A stretch of 10,308 nt of DNA from Robiginitomaculum sp. (GCA_002733485.1 NVVU01000096.1:1-10308), one strand, 5' to 3'; counted from the first letter of the stretch, positions 1 to 8,348 are shown. Notes: generated by a model not told the origin, from the sequence alone. Made by a program: numbers and translations.

Positions 1-275
1 CCATGTCTCATCTTAAAATCGGATATTACTACATAACAGAATAGTTCCCAGTTTTATACGTGACCGGTGCACCCGACAGGATGAAAAAGAGAACTGGGTA
101 CAAGCCATTTTGTTGAACAATAAAGGCCCTGAACATTCAAATCGAATTTGTTGTGGTTGTAGAATTTACGTCAACTATCTGAGAAAGTTGGACTTGCTGT
201 ATATACAAAAAATTACATGAGGATTTTTAGTTGGAGTATCAGGAAAAGGCCAGATTCAAGATTTGACCTGTCATA
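1..275. other. left-edge stretch without a supported gene
   Basis: No gene, RNA or terminator for the hydrolase can be supported. It holds an imperfect inverted repeat, GTTCCCAGTT (44-53) with AACTGGGTAC (92-101), 9 of 10 matching, enclosing the 8-bp palindrome GGTGCACC (66-73). A start-less frame is open from 17 to 220 on the plus strand. Confidence 0.3.
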
Positions 276-1257
276 TTATACCGTTGGAATATTTTTTATT
301 AAAACTTTCAATACCCCTTGCCAGGCAAGAGAACCCGGATGGATGAAGTCAAAATGGCCTGCATTTTCAATTAAGCGTATCGGATTAATCCCACGTGATT
401 TATATAAATAATCGGCAAAAGTTTTTGCTTGTTCAATAGGGACAATATCATCTTTTATGCCATGAAATAATATTACTTGAACATTTGTGTTGGACAATTC
501 CATTGGGGAACCGGCCATAAAACGATCACGCTGTTCTTCAGAAGTGCCATTGAATAATTTATCTACTGATTGGTTACAAGGTCCAGCCCCTTTTGAATAG
601 GTAATCAAGTCTGTAATCCCGGACAAAGAGATAACGGTGTGAATATTTAATGGGTCAGATACATAAAGCGGATGTTCAGAATGAAAAGCACTTCTGCCCG
701 CCGCCCATAACGCCAAATGCCCCCCCGCAGAATGTCCCATCAATATTACACGATTTATATCTAAGGGATAACGGGTACATAGTTTTTTTACATGGTCTAC
801 TGCGTTGGAAATATCGTTAAAAGTGCCCGGCCAACCCCCTCCTGAATCGCCAATCCTGCGATATTCTATTGACCATACAACATACCCTTGGTCTTTTAGT
901 GCTGTGACAGCTGCTTCAGTATGTTTTATGTCGTATTCACTGAGCCAACAGCCACCGTGAATAAAAATGATTACTGGAATTAGGGTATCTCCATTCAGCT
1001 CTTCCGGTAGCCATAACTGACCTATTTGCAGAGAAGATTCAGCATATTTTTCAACTAAGTATGGTTTATCTTTATCTAATTCAATGATTGCTTCATAGCT
1101 TACCGGAGCAGCTATTTTATTGTAAATAATACGTTCCGATCGGCCTATTTTCTTTTCCATCTTACTCGCCTTTCATTCATGTTTAGAGACCTCTGCATAA
1201 GGCCAGACCATTTTCTCTTTGACAGATCCGTCGCCGCCAGTAAATTGCACCCAGTTC
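91..1257. repeat. inverted 13-mer pair bracketing the hydrolase gene
   Basis: GAACTGGGTACAA at 91-103 and TTGCACCCAGTTC at 1245-1257 are inverted copies with one mismatch (12 of 13). The whole hydrolase gene lies between them. The outer copy is also an arm of the inverted repeat at 44-101. They could be ends of a small mobile unit, two binding sites, or chance; the match is short and was found by inspection. Confidence 0.3.
276..1160 (-). CDS. alpha/beta hydrolase (HGG-W / GHSAGG esterase or formamidase type)
   Basis: Predicted cytoplasmic serine hydrolase of 294 residues with no signal peptide. Seen in the sequence: an oxyanion-hole motif HGGCW at residues 68-72, the nucleophile elbow GHSAGG (Ser144), a probable acid Asp238 in the HGxxDDxVP stretch, and a catalytic His269 in AGHFD. 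These are the triad positions expected for the family. The HGG-W form together with 'EYRR' near residue 99 is typical of the BD-FAE/kynurenine-formamidase-like and acetyl-esterase branch, which cleaves small esters or N-formyl groups. The ATG is preceded by AAAGGCGAG on the coding strand, a moderate ribosome site. It is the last gene of the minus-strand series, 221 bp after the CoA ligase, so it may have its own promoter. Its job in the locus, cleaving an ester or amide of the imported compound, is inferred; the exact substrate is unknown. Confidence 0.9.
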   Translation of the reverse strand: MEKKIGRSERIIYNKIAAPVSYEAIIELDKDKPYLVEKYAESSLQIGQLWLPEELNGDTLIPVIIFIHGGCWLSEYDIKHTEAAVTALKDQGYVVWSIEYRRIGDSGGGWPGTFNDISNAVDHVKKLCTRYPLDINRVILMGHSAGGHLALWAAGRSAFHSEHPLYVSDPLNIHTVISLSGITDLITYSKGAGPCNQSVDKLFNGTSEEQRDRFMAGSPMELSNTNVQVILFHGIKDDIVPIEQAKTFADYLYKSRGINPIRLIENAGHFDFIHPGSLAWQGVLKVLIKNIPTV

Positions 1258-1283
1258 CGCCGCCTGAGGGGACTTACAATCAT
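1173..1283 (-). pseudogene. possible 3' remnant of a lost gene upstream of the hydrolase
   Basis: A minus-strand frame of 36 codons from an ATG at 1283 (open back to about 1315) ends in TGA at 1173-1175, 12 bases before the hydrolase ATG. It contains NWVQFTGGDGSVKEK followed by MVWPYAEVSKHE, which looks like a real protein C-terminus. The underlying DNA (about 1195-1275) is more GC-rich than its surroundings. No ribosome site precedes the ATG, so I read this as the tail of a deleted gene rather than a small gene. A second frame over the same bases is also open for about 45 codons, which weakens the case. I do not recognise the family. Alternatively it is a short leader translationally coupled to the hydrolase, or chance. 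Confidence 0.2.
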
Positions 1284-1381
1284 ACCCCGGTGTATAATAT
1301 AAAAAAGCGGTCTTTAAAAATAAAAATTATCTAGGTTTTATGCTGATGAAAAGTAAGTATGTCCATACCGCTGCCTGTCTG

Positions 1382-2713
1382 CTAAACATCATATGTTTTG
1401 TGAATTAACTTGGTTTTCATTTCGGTTCTAGGCAAGCTATTAGCTGGCACTATTGATACATCCGAAGTGAAAATTAATTTGTTACGCAAAAGTTTTTCTA
1501 TTTCTCTTTTTAATGATTGAGAGTCTTTCAAACCGGCACTTGCTTCAATTTCTATTTTTAAAGGAGAAGATACTTGTGGGCCCGGAGCATCGAGTACTAT
1601 ACGCATTACACCTGTTGTCCGTGGTCTAAAGGACATCACTAAGTCTTTGACTGCTGATGGCCATATATTCACGCCACGCATAATCATAAGATCGTCAGTG
1701 CGGCCAATAACTTTAAGACGTATCCCGGTGCGCCCACATGGACAAGGAGAGGTCTTAATGACCACATGGTCACGGGTTCTAAACCTTAAGTGTGCTCCAC
1801 ACTGCCTACCCAGATGAGTAAACACCATCTCGCCCTCTACATTATCGCCATCCACCGGTATAACAGCGCCGGTATTTGGGTCTATAATTTCTAGTATAAG
1901 ATGGTCTGGCAGTAAAAAGTGGTTGCCATCTTGATATTCGCATTCAGCGCTATGAATGGGTACAACGTCAGCATTCCCTACACACTCAGTAACATGTGCT
2001 CCCCACGCTTCTTCAAGATGACTGCGAAATTCTGGGATACCGCCTCCCGGCTCTGCTCCTACCATTAACTTCTTAATGCCCAGGTCTCTAGGGTCAATAT
2101 TCATTTTAGCAGAGGCATATTCTGCGAGATAACTCGCATAAGAAGGTGTGCAAGCAAGAGTATCAGCCCTATTGGAAGCAATAGATTCGATCAAGCGGTC
2201 CGAGGCCCCTACACCGATAGGTAAAAACGTAGATCCTATTTTATGCACACCATTACATACAGGGATGCCTCCGACAAAAAAACCAATGCCAAAACCCATC
2301 GCAAAAATACTGCCCGGCCGCAAGCCCTGAGCCCAGTATGCTCTGGCCACGGCCTCTGTCCAAACTTCATCATCCATACGAGTTACACCAACGTAGCTAG
2401 GTGTCCCCGTGGTGCCAGATGAAGCGTAGATTCTAATCACATCCTTCATGGGCACTGCTGCGTGTGTCCCAAGCGGAGGTGCCTGGACCTGGCTATCACG
2501 CAACTCTTGCTTTTCTGTAAAAGGAAGACGAGATAAATCTTTAAGAGTATTTATATCTCCCGGCTCAGCCCCTGCATTTTTAAGTTTTTCACGATAAAAT
2601 TTAGACTTTTCCCATAAATAACTTATTTGCTTTTCTAACTTTTCTTCTTGTAGATTTATTATTGCATCTGCAGAAAGCGTTTCGGCCTCAGAATTAAAAT
2701 ATCTATTATCCAT
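1382..2713 (-). CDS. phenylacetate-CoA ligase-like adenylate-forming enzyme
   Basis: Cytoplasmic ANL-superfamily ligase, 443 residues, close to the usual length of PaaK-type phenylacetate-CoA ligases (about 430-440). It should convert an acid, ATP and CoA to an acyl-CoA through an acyl-adenylate. Seen: the P-loop motif SSGTTGTP at residues 98-105, a PaaK-like middle region with EIIDPNTG near 275-282 and EGEMVFTHLG near 293-302, RFRTRD at 310-315, a CPCGRTG cysteine cluster near 323-330, the hinge motif IGRTDDLMIMRGVNIWP at 336-352, and a C-terminal LPRTEMKTK stretch that supplies the late lysine. The acid is probably aromatic by family, but the paralogue count of this family is high and the substrate could be benzoate-, anthranilate- or phenylacetate-like. 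The ribosome site is weak (GAAGAA). It sits 206 bp after the MFS gene, with a dyad and a possible promoter in that gap. Confidence 0.9.
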   Translation of the reverse strand: MDNRYFNSEAETLSADAIINLQEEKLEKQISYLWEKSKFYREKLKNAGAEPGDINTLKDLSRLPFTEKQELRDSQVQAPPLGTHAAVPMKDVIRIYASSGTTGTPSYVGVTRMDDEVWTEAVARAYWAQGLRPGSIFAMGFGIGFFVGGIPVCNGVHKIGSTFLPIGVGASDRLIESIASNRADTLACTPSYASYLAEYASAKMNIDPRDLGIKKLMVGAEPGGGIPEFRSHLEEAWGAHVTECVGNADVVPIHSAECEYQDGNHFLLPDHLILEIIDPNTGAVIPVDGDNVEGEMVFTHLGRQCGAHLRFRTRDHVVIKTSPCPCGRTGIRLKVIGRTDDLMIMRGVNIWPSAVKDLVMSFRPRTTGVMRIVLDAPGPQVSSPLKIEIEASAGLKDSQSLKREIEKLLRNKLIFTSDVSIVPANSLPRTEMKTKLIHKTYDV

Positions 2714-2742
2714 TTTGTATTCTTCTACTATTATGATGTTTA

Positions 2743-2770
2743 GTATTAGATAAATTATTGCGCTACTTAA
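2743..2770 (-). promoter_or_regulatory. possible internal promoter for the CoA ligase gene
   Basis: On the minus strand, TTAAGT (2765-2770) and TAATAC (2743-2748) are 16 bp apart and lie about 30 bases upstream of the ligase ATG. The -10 is good and the -35 is poor, which would fit a promoter that needs an activator. In AT-rich DNA such matches are common, so support is weak; the long gap after the MFS gene and the adjacent dyad are the main reasons to list it. Confidence 0.25.
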
Positions 2771-2777
2771 CCCATCA

Positions 2778-2797
2778 TTCTGACAATCTGGTCAGAA
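2778..2797. promoter_or_regulatory. perfect 7-6-7 dyad, candidate operator
   Basis: TTCTGAC (2778-2784) and GTCAGAA (2791-2797) are perfect inverted repeats around the 6-bp spacer AATCTG. The site is centred about 75 bp upstream of the ligase ATG and directly upstream of the possible -35 at 2765-2770. Its size suits a dimeric TetR- or GntR-type regulator; it is not followed by a T-run on either strand, so it is not a terminator. It does not resemble the TTCM-N5-KGAA boxes next to the LysR gene, suggesting a different regulator encoded elsewhere. Confidence 0.4.
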
Positions 2798-2919
2798 ATA
2801 AAATTTGTAATTTAAGTTCTAGAAAATCAGTTTAAAATTTTTGGGAGTATCCCCAGGCGTAATAATTTTCCTATTTTGCCAGTTTTATGTCTTGGGTAAT
2901 ATTTTTAATCTTTTACCCA

Positions 2920-4110
2920 TCATGATGGAACTGAACCATTTGAGTACCTCCTTCGGATAGCAATAACTGTAAGCAACAAGCCAGCGACAAAGAATAAAAT
3001 CAAACCGTATCCCATTTGAGTATAGCCACCATTGATTATTAACCAACCAGCAAGCCCGGGGCCAAGTGCGCAACCAATATTTATTGCAGCAGGCGCAGAT
3101 GAAATTGCTTTTCCAGAAGCATCCATCTTAGCAAGATATCCAAAGAAGCTCGTAACAACGAAGAGCGTTCCAAACTGAAAACTCAAAGAAGCAAAAGGAT
3201 ACAAAACTGGCGAAACCGGCATGCTCGTACAAATTAAGATGACTATATAAATAGCAACGCCAATAGTAATGGCGGTCAAGCGGCCAAACTTAATACTCAC
3301 CCGGACAGCTGCAATAGGGGCAAGTAAACTTAAAAATTGCCCTATAACGAGAAAGTTACCAACTGCCTTAATATCATAACCTTTGGCCGCTCCCATTCGC
3401 TCCATATATGTCCATGCAGCTTGTGATCCCACAAATATTAGCCCAAGTCCTAAAAGAGCCAGAACCATATTTAAAGACCATCCTGTTGAACTGGGCATAA
3501 TTTCTGCATGATATGTTTCCGCAGACGTGTCTTTATAGGATGCAACTTTTAGGCTGATAACACTTATAAGAGATAAAAACGCAACCACCGCAATAAATAA
3601 AAATACTACCGACGTTCCATATGTTCCCATCAATCGTGGGGCAATACCGAACAAAATAATGCCGAAAACAGCAACTGATGTCTGAGAAAAAGCAAATAAT
3701 CGATCCGCATTGCCAGTACGCATAATTATTGTATTTAAATTTGCAAGTAAAATACCCGCAGCAAAGCCTGAAACTGCGCGGGCAAAAAATAAGGTATTTA
3801 TTGAATCTATGTAAGCTGAATATAAATTCCCCCCCAGCAGCATCGTAGTACCAACTATAGCAATAAATTTTATATTAATTTTTCCGACAACCACAGAGTA
3901 TCCGTATGCCGCAAGAGCACCACATAAAAGCTCTACAGAGGCAACATAACCCACTAACGATTCAACCTCTGGCATAGATGTGCTGACGCCACCTACCCAT
4001 AGCGGCATACTAAGTAATCCTGAATATGCCGCCCAAGATTGCAAGGCAATCAGAAGAAGAAATGGTAATCTACTATCCAGGTTACTTTCAGTTTTTATAT
4101 TTGGCATCAT
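2920..4110 (-). CDS. MFS transporter
   Basis: Inner-membrane transporter of the major facilitator superfamily, 396 residues, the usual length for a 12-helix carrier. Seen: hydrophobic segments along the whole protein, from LPFLLLIALQSWAAYSG (about 15-31) to the last one at about 366-386; a charged loop at about 188-211 separating two halves; and the helix-4 pattern FFARAVSGFAAG (109-120), whose buried arginine and glycine repeats match MFS motif B. The C-terminus is short and basic (IRRRYS). The start has two adjacent ATG codons; an AGGG on the coding strand about 11 bases upstream is a weak ribosome site. Lying between the amidase and the CoA ligase genes, it is inferred to import the compound or its acid product delivered by the TonB receptor, although export cannot be excluded. 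Confidence 0.88.
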   Translation of the reverse strand: MMPNIKTESNLDSRLPFLLLIALQSWAAYSGLLSMPLWVGGVSTSMPEVESLVGYVASVELLCGALAAYGYSVVVGKINIKFIAIVGTTMLLGGNLYSAYIDSINTLFFARAVSGFAAGILLANLNTIIMRTGNADRLFAFSQTSVAVFGIILFGIAPRLMGTYGTSVVFLFIAVVAFLSLISVISLKVASYKDTSAETYHAEIMPSSTGWSLNMVLALLGLGLIFVGSQAAWTYMERMGAAKGYDIKAVGNFLVIGQFLSLLAPIAAVRVSIKFGRLTAITIGVAIYIVILICTSMPVSPVLYPFASLSFQFGTLFVVTSFFGYLAKMDASGKAISSAPAAINIGCALGPGLAGWLIINGGYTQMGYGLILFFVAGLLLTVIAIRRRYSNGSVPS

Positions 4111-4235
4111 ATTATCATTTACCCTATATTTATATCCAGAGAGCTCCCTATAGCTCCGTATTTTTTAATATTTAGTAATTCTCCTAAAACTTGGAAGAAG
4201 TGAGTTATGCTGAAGTCCCGTACAGATTAAAATAT

Positions 4236-5672
4236 TCAAAATGATAAGAAGTCTGGCAAGGGCATAGGTGGTAACTGTGCTTCAAGAGCAGTTACAATTG
4301 ATAACAACTTCCTGTCGGTTCCTGGAAGGCCGTCAAACTCAATCCCAATGGGAAGTCCGTCCTGTGTCAACCCAATAGGTATAGTCACTCCTGGCATATC
4401 AGCACTTCCAGCATAATCTGTATTAAGAATTAATGCCTGGAAGGTTGATATTGTTTGGCCATTATGAACTGTTTCAATATGGTCCTCGATAAGGGGAGCC
4501 GGCAAGCGTGTGGTAGGGAAGACAAACGCATCAAGTTTATGTTCCTTAAAATGGTGCCTGCATGCAGCTCTTAAAGCCGGGCGTTTAATTGCCATCACAT
4601 CATAATAGTCACGTTCTCCTACGCGATCTTCATTCATTAAAATATCAAAAATGCCTCGAACATCTGGACTGCCAATTTGCGCGACTATGTCTTCCAGTGT
4701 AGTGGAAGCATTTGTTTTTGAGAGATAGCGGGGTATATCTCTTAATACTTCATAGAAACAGATTGGCATTGATACCTCTGACGCCAGTGATGTCATGTCT
4801 GAAACATCAATTTTTACAATAGTCGTTCCAAGCTGGCGCAACATGTCTAGAACTTGCTCCATTTTTCGTTCGATATCTGGATGGAGATTATCATAAAATG
4901 TGTCTGGCATTCCTAATCTCAGATTACCAAGGTTAGCAGGCTCTATATGAAGAGGTTCTCCAGTGATCAAGCCGTCTAAACACACAACATCTTTAACATT
5001 GCGTGCCATCGGCCCAATTGTATCACGAGTATGCGAAATAGGTACAACACCAGCTTGCGGATAACGCCATATTGTGGGGCGCATCCCTACTATACCGCAC
5101 AGCGCTGCTGGCCCCCGCGTTGAACCACCCGTGTCTGTTCCTAATGCTGCGGGGATTATACCCGCAGCGATTGCAGCAGCATTTCCGCCACTACTACCGC
5201 CAGCAACATGTTTAACATTATAAGGATTTCTTACTTCACCAAATACGCCATTGTTTGAAGTGACCCCGAAGGCTAATTCATGCATATTAAGTTTCCCTGC
5301 AACAAGGGCTCCAGCCGTTGTTAAGGCCGTTACAGCTGGAGCAGTTCTATCGGGAATATGGTTTTTAAGCGCAGCAGTCCCTGCATTTGTAGGCATCCCT
5401 GCAACATCAATATTAGATTTTATGCCGATAGGGACACCCAACAGGGGCATAGAAAGGGACTTTCTACAATTCTGGTCAAGTTTCTTTGTATCTTGTAGAA
5501 GTGCTTCCCTATTCAAGAATGTAAAAGCATTCAAATGTCCCATAGCATCGGCACGTTTTAATAGCTGTTCTACATATTCACTCGCTGAGATTGAACCTTC
5601 AGATATCTTCTCTCCGGCTTCAACTGCACCTAGAATTAAGCTTTCTTGTCCTGCTTGAATATGTTTTATCAT
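4236..5672 (-). CDS. amidase-signature family hydrolase
   Basis: Amidase of 478 residues, full length for the family, no signal peptide. It hydrolyses a C-N amide bond to an acid and an amine or ammonia. Seen: the Ser-cisSer-Lys triad, with Lys85 in GVPIGIKSN, Ser160 in GGSSGG (158-163) and nucleophile Ser184 in GTDTGGSTRGPAALCG. The spacings Lys to cis-Ser (75) and cis-Ser to Ser (24) equal those of well-studied members such as FAAH, so the enzyme should be active. GatA also belongs to this fold, but no gatB or gatC is nearby and the setting is a catabolic locus, so a free-standing amidase is preferred. Start ATG preceded by AAGGA eight bases upstream on the coding strand. It follows the receptor gene by 51 bp with no terminator seen, so the two are probably co-transcribed. 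Confidence 0.93.
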   Translation of the reverse strand: MIKHIQAGQESLILGAVEAGEKISEGSISASEYVEQLLKRADAMGHLNAFTFLNREALLQDTKKLDQNCRKSLSMPLLGVPIGIKSNIDVAGMPTNAGTAALKNHIPDRTAPAVTALTTAGALVAGKLNMHELAFGVTSNNGVFGEVRNPYNVKHVAGGSSGGNAAAIAAGIIPAALGTDTGGSTRGPAALCGIVGMRPTIWRYPQAGVVPISHTRDTIGPMARNVKDVVCLDGLITGEPLHIEPANLGNLRLGMPDTFYDNLHPDIERKMEQVLDMLRQLGTTIVKIDVSDMTSLASEVSMPICFYEVLRDIPRYLSKTNASTTLEDIVAQIGSPDVRGIFDILMNEDRVGERDYYDVMAIKRPALRAACRHHFKEHKLDAFVFPTTRLPAPLIEDHIETVHNGQTISTFQALILNTDYAGSADMPGVTIPIGLTQDGLPIGIEFDGLPGTDRKLLSIVTALEAQLPPMPLPDFLSF

Positions 5673-5723
5673 TCCTAATATCCTTCTTTAATGCAAGAAT
5701 TCTGCTGCGCTTAAACTAATCTG

Positions 5724-8264
5724 CTAGAATGTTTTTCTAATAGATAGTGACCACTCGGCTGGTGCTGCTGGCTGTGCCGAAAAGATACCTATTCCAGCAG
5801 GGTCTGCAAATCCACTCACATTGTATCTCTTATTAGTGACGTTACGCCCAGCAAGGGTAAATATCCAAGTAGAGTTGGAAGGTACAAAGTTTGCACTTAA
5901 ATTCAGCAATGTTAAGCTGCCCTCTAAAAGAAAGTTTGCAGCATCCAAAGCAATTTTTGATCGGTATGAAGCATCTGCACGAAAAGTAGCTTCTCCCCCA
6001 AATATTTCATAGCTGAGCTCTGCACCAATATTGAAATTATACTTAGGCGCATTGGGCAACAGATTATCAATGTTTATTCCAGAATCAGCAAGCCTTTGAC
6101 TAGCGGATGTCTGTACGCCTCCAGCATCAGTTGCGACAGCAGTATTAAACTCATCATATTTTGCCGACAAATATGAAAACCCACTGTCAATCTTTAAATG
6201 TCTTGACACTACCCAATTAACTTCAACTTCAATCCCAGAAATATTAGCTTTAGCCGCATTCTCAACAATCGGCGAAACATTCTGAAGACCCGTTAGTTGA
6301 AGGTTGTCATATTTTGAAACAAAGCCATCAATATTAAACCTTAATCTATGGTCGAACCCTATCAATTTTAAGCCAACCTCATAAACATTGATAGTTTCTG
6401 CATCAAAACTTGGAATAACTTGAAACAAAGGTGCAAGCCTCTGATTAAAACCACCGCTTTTATAACCTGATGAGAAAGACCCATACAGTAAAGTATCATC
6501 AGTAATATGATAACTAACCGTGGCTTGTGGAGAAACATCGACAAATGACCTAGATGCCTGAACTTCGAGCACTGTCAACACCGCGCCAGGATTGGGAGGC
6601 GTAGGTAACATTCCAATACCAACAATATTCGATACATGCTGCCTTACCCCACCAGGCGTCGTACTAAAACTCTTGGCATCTTGAGACCACCGCAAACCAC
6701 CCGTAATATCAAGACGGTCCGTCACTTCATAAGTAGCCTGTCCAAATAATGCATAACTATTATTATTAATTTGCCCGCCACCGGCTATTGTAATAGGAAA
6801 AAGTGATACTGTATTAGTATCGTTACCTGTTTCGTTAGAATAATAGCCCCCGATAATCCAGTTTAGACGATCATTAAACGAAATACCGCTAAACTGAAGC
6901 TCTTGACTAAACTGACGACTGGTAAAAAAATTGGTTGAGTCATTTATTAGAAAAATTGAGCCGTCAGTATCACGGGCGAAAGTATTATCAATACTTCTAT
7001 AAGCCGTTATCGATTTTAGCTGAACATCGTCGGAAACATCCCAATTGACCCTTAAGCCAAGCCCCCATAGATCTAAATCTGATCTTGAAGGCGAAGATGC
7101 TCCCTGAAAAGAAGATCTAAGAGATGGGTCAGCTACATACTTCAAATCGCCTGTAGTAGGAAGAATATCGAATATATCAACACCTAAAAGGCTAGCAGCT
7201 CTTTGAGCTGCAGATTGGGGGTTAATTTCTCCTGGCAGCAAATATTGATACCCTGCAAATGCCTGCCACCCTAGTTGATTGGCAAAAGGATTTTGTGAGA
7301 AATTAATTGTATCAATTGGTGTTATATTCGTCAAAAGTCTTGGTGCAGACTGCTCTCTTTTGCGAGTATAGTCAAAATCAAGCATTACCTCCACATTTGA
7401 TGCAAGTTCCCAATCTGCTTGAAAACGCATAATTATAGCGTTTTTATCTCCGAGAGCTTTGCCCCCACCCAGCAAGCCAACATTTTCACTGTCATTAACT
7501 ATACCTGAAAATCCTGTCAGGCCATTTGCCCGGAAACCGTTGGCCACATCGTTAGAGGCATCAATAAATGGCAATCCAACCTTCTTAACAAAACCATCTC
7601 TCACTAATCGCGCAACAGAAAGTTTTGTGCGGAAGGTATCACTAAAAGGTACGCTGATGGCACCTTTTATATCAACCCGATTAAAACTCCCTACAGTGGA
7701 TTCAATATAACCACTTAGTTCATCATCAGGCCTCTGTGATATTATGTTTATAGCCCCCCCAATGGTATTCTTTCCAAACAATGTTCCCTGAGGGCCACGA
7801 AGTACTTCAATACGCTGGATCTCCAGCACATCCAAGACACCACCCACAGATCTTGCAACGTAGACACCATCTACATAAAGGCCTACACCAGGATCAACCG
7901 TAAGGGCAAAATCTGCTTGTCCTATACCACGGATATAAATTGAAGATGAAGTACCAGAGCCCAATGACGCGCCTGATTGAAATGTTAAGTTAGGCGTAAA
8001 ATCTGCTATTTGCGAGATATTTGACAGGCCTCTTTTTTCCAAGGAAGCACCCGTGATAGCTGTGACAGAGATAGGCGTATCCTGCAGGTTCTCCTCCCTC
8101 TTCCTCGCAGTTACAACTATATCTTCTATAGTTATATCGGAATTTTGAACATCCTTTTCTCGTTGCTCTTGCGCAAATACAGTATTGGAAAATAAGAATT
8201 GTATAACTGAAGCGGTTAAAAGTAACTGCTTCCCCTTGTTTCTAAAAATCATATTCGTAGGCAT
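5724..8264 (-). CDS. TonB-dependent outer-membrane receptor
   Basis: Outer-membrane active transporter, 846 residues, energised by TonB/ExbBD. Seen in order: an N-terminal signal peptide with a basic start and hydrophobic core, probable cleavage after VFA at residue 31; a TonB box around IEDIVVTAR (46-54); a plug domain (about 57-175) with PISVTAI, IRGIGQ (111-116), DPGVGLYVDGVY (124-135) and RGPQGTLFGKNTIGGAINI (156-174); then a long beta-barrel region with repeated aromatic/hydrophobic alternation, ending in the usual terminal phenylalanine (SIRKTF). There is no FecA-like signalling extension before the TonB box, so it is not expected to work with a sigma/anti-sigma pair; control by the divergent LysR is more likely. 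The ligand is unknown. This subfamily is often found beside catabolic genes rather than only siderophore genes. Ribosome site AAAGGGA on the coding strand just before ATG; Met5 is an alternative start. Confidence 0.95.
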   Translation of the reverse strand: MPTNMIFRNKGKQLLLTASVIQFLFSNTVFAQEQREKDVQNSDITIEDIVVTARKREENLQDTPISVTAITGASLEKRGLSNISQIADFTPNLTFQSGASLGSGTSSSIYIRGIGQADFALTVDPGVGLYVDGVYVARSVGGVLDVLEIQRIEVLRGPQGTLFGKNTIGGAINIISQRPDDELSGYIESTVGSFNRVDIKGAISVPFSDTFRTKLSVARLVRDGFVKKVGLPFIDASNDVANGFRANGLTGFSGIVNDSENVGLLGGGKALGDKNAIIMRFQADWELASNVEVMLDFDYTRKREQSAPRLLTNITPIDTINFSQNPFANQLGWQAFAGYQYLLPGEINPQSAAQRAASLLGVDIFDILPTTGDLKYVADPSLRSSFQGASSPSRSDLDLWGLGLRVNWDVSDDVQLKSITAYRSIDNTFARDTDGSIFLINDSTNFFTSRQFSQELQFSGISFNDRLNWIIGGYYSNETGNDTNTVSLFPITIAGGGQINNNSYALFGQATYEVTDRLDITGGLRWSQDAKSFSTTPGGVRQHVSNIVGIGMLPTPPNPGAVLTVLEVQASRSFVDVSPQATVSYHITDDTLLYGSFSSGYKSGGFNQRLAPLFQVIPSFDAETINVYEVGLKLIGFDHRLRFNIDGFVSKYDNLQLTGLQNVSPIVENAAKANISGIEVEVNWVVSRHLKIDSGFSYLSAKYDEFNTAVATDAGGVQTSASQRLADSGINIDNLLPNAPKYNFNIGAELSYEIFGGEATFRADASYRSKIALDAANFLLEGSLTLLNLSANFVPSNSTWIFTLAGRNVTNKRYNVSGFADPAGIGIFSAQPAAPAEWSLSIRKTF

Positions 8265-8279
8265 GAAGTTCCCTTTCTA

Positions 8280-8308
8280 TTTTTTTTTGCTCTCCCTACT
8301 CGGGGAGA
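8280..8308 (-). promoter_or_regulatory. leader hairpin plus A9 tract in the receptor mRNA
   Basis: In the untranslated leader of the receptor mRNA (minus strand), TCTCCC (from 8308) pairs with GGGAGA (to 8291) around a 6-base loop, and the hairpin is followed by a run of nine A residues (8280-8288) just before the ribosome site. The A-tract is on the RNA strand, so this is not an intrinsic terminator for the receptor. It could protect or position the leader, and a homopolymer of this length can vary by slippage. Function is inference only. Confidence 0.3.
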
Positions 8309-8342
8309 AGTATCATCGCTTATATCCCTTCTTTTCTAGTCA

Positions 8343-8348
8343 AATATA
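8343..8348 (-). promoter_or_regulatory. possible -10 of the receptor promoter
   Basis: TATATT on the minus strand, with no good -35 at the right distance (the best is TGCTTT, 16 bp upstream). A start near 8336 would place the two LysR boxes at about -41 and -60, close to the positions usual for LysR activation sites. Weak match in AT-rich DNA; the geometry with the boxes is the reason for listing. Confidence 0.25.

Noticed and set aside
17..220. Plus-strand open frame of 67 codons at the left edge with several cysteines (CCGC).
   Set aside because: No ATG and no ribosome site in frame, no recognised family, and frames of this length arise by chance.
1186..1205. GAGACCTCTGCATAAGG resembles the terminal repeat of some IS5-family elements.
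   Set aside because: No matching second end and no transposase nearby; the resemblance is from memory and short, and the bases also fit a coding frame.
1306..1372. AGCGGT and ACCGCT separated by 55 bases, with a T-run on the minus strand, as a terminator after the CoA ligase.
   Set aside because: The loop is far too long and the stem only 6 bp; not a convincing intrinsic terminator.
2885..3073. 62-codon minus-strand open frame overlapping the end of the MFS gene.
   Set aside because: Lies in another frame of the MFS coding region, which ends normally with a basic tail; no independent support.
4141..4156. GAGCT-N6-AGCTC dyad between the amidase and MFS genes.
   Set aside because: Only 5 bp per arm; the T-run is on the plus strand, against the direction of the genes, so it is not a terminator for them.
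5251..5658. 135-codon plus-strand open frame.
   Set aside because: It is antisense to the amidase gene, whose catalytic motifs show the real frame.
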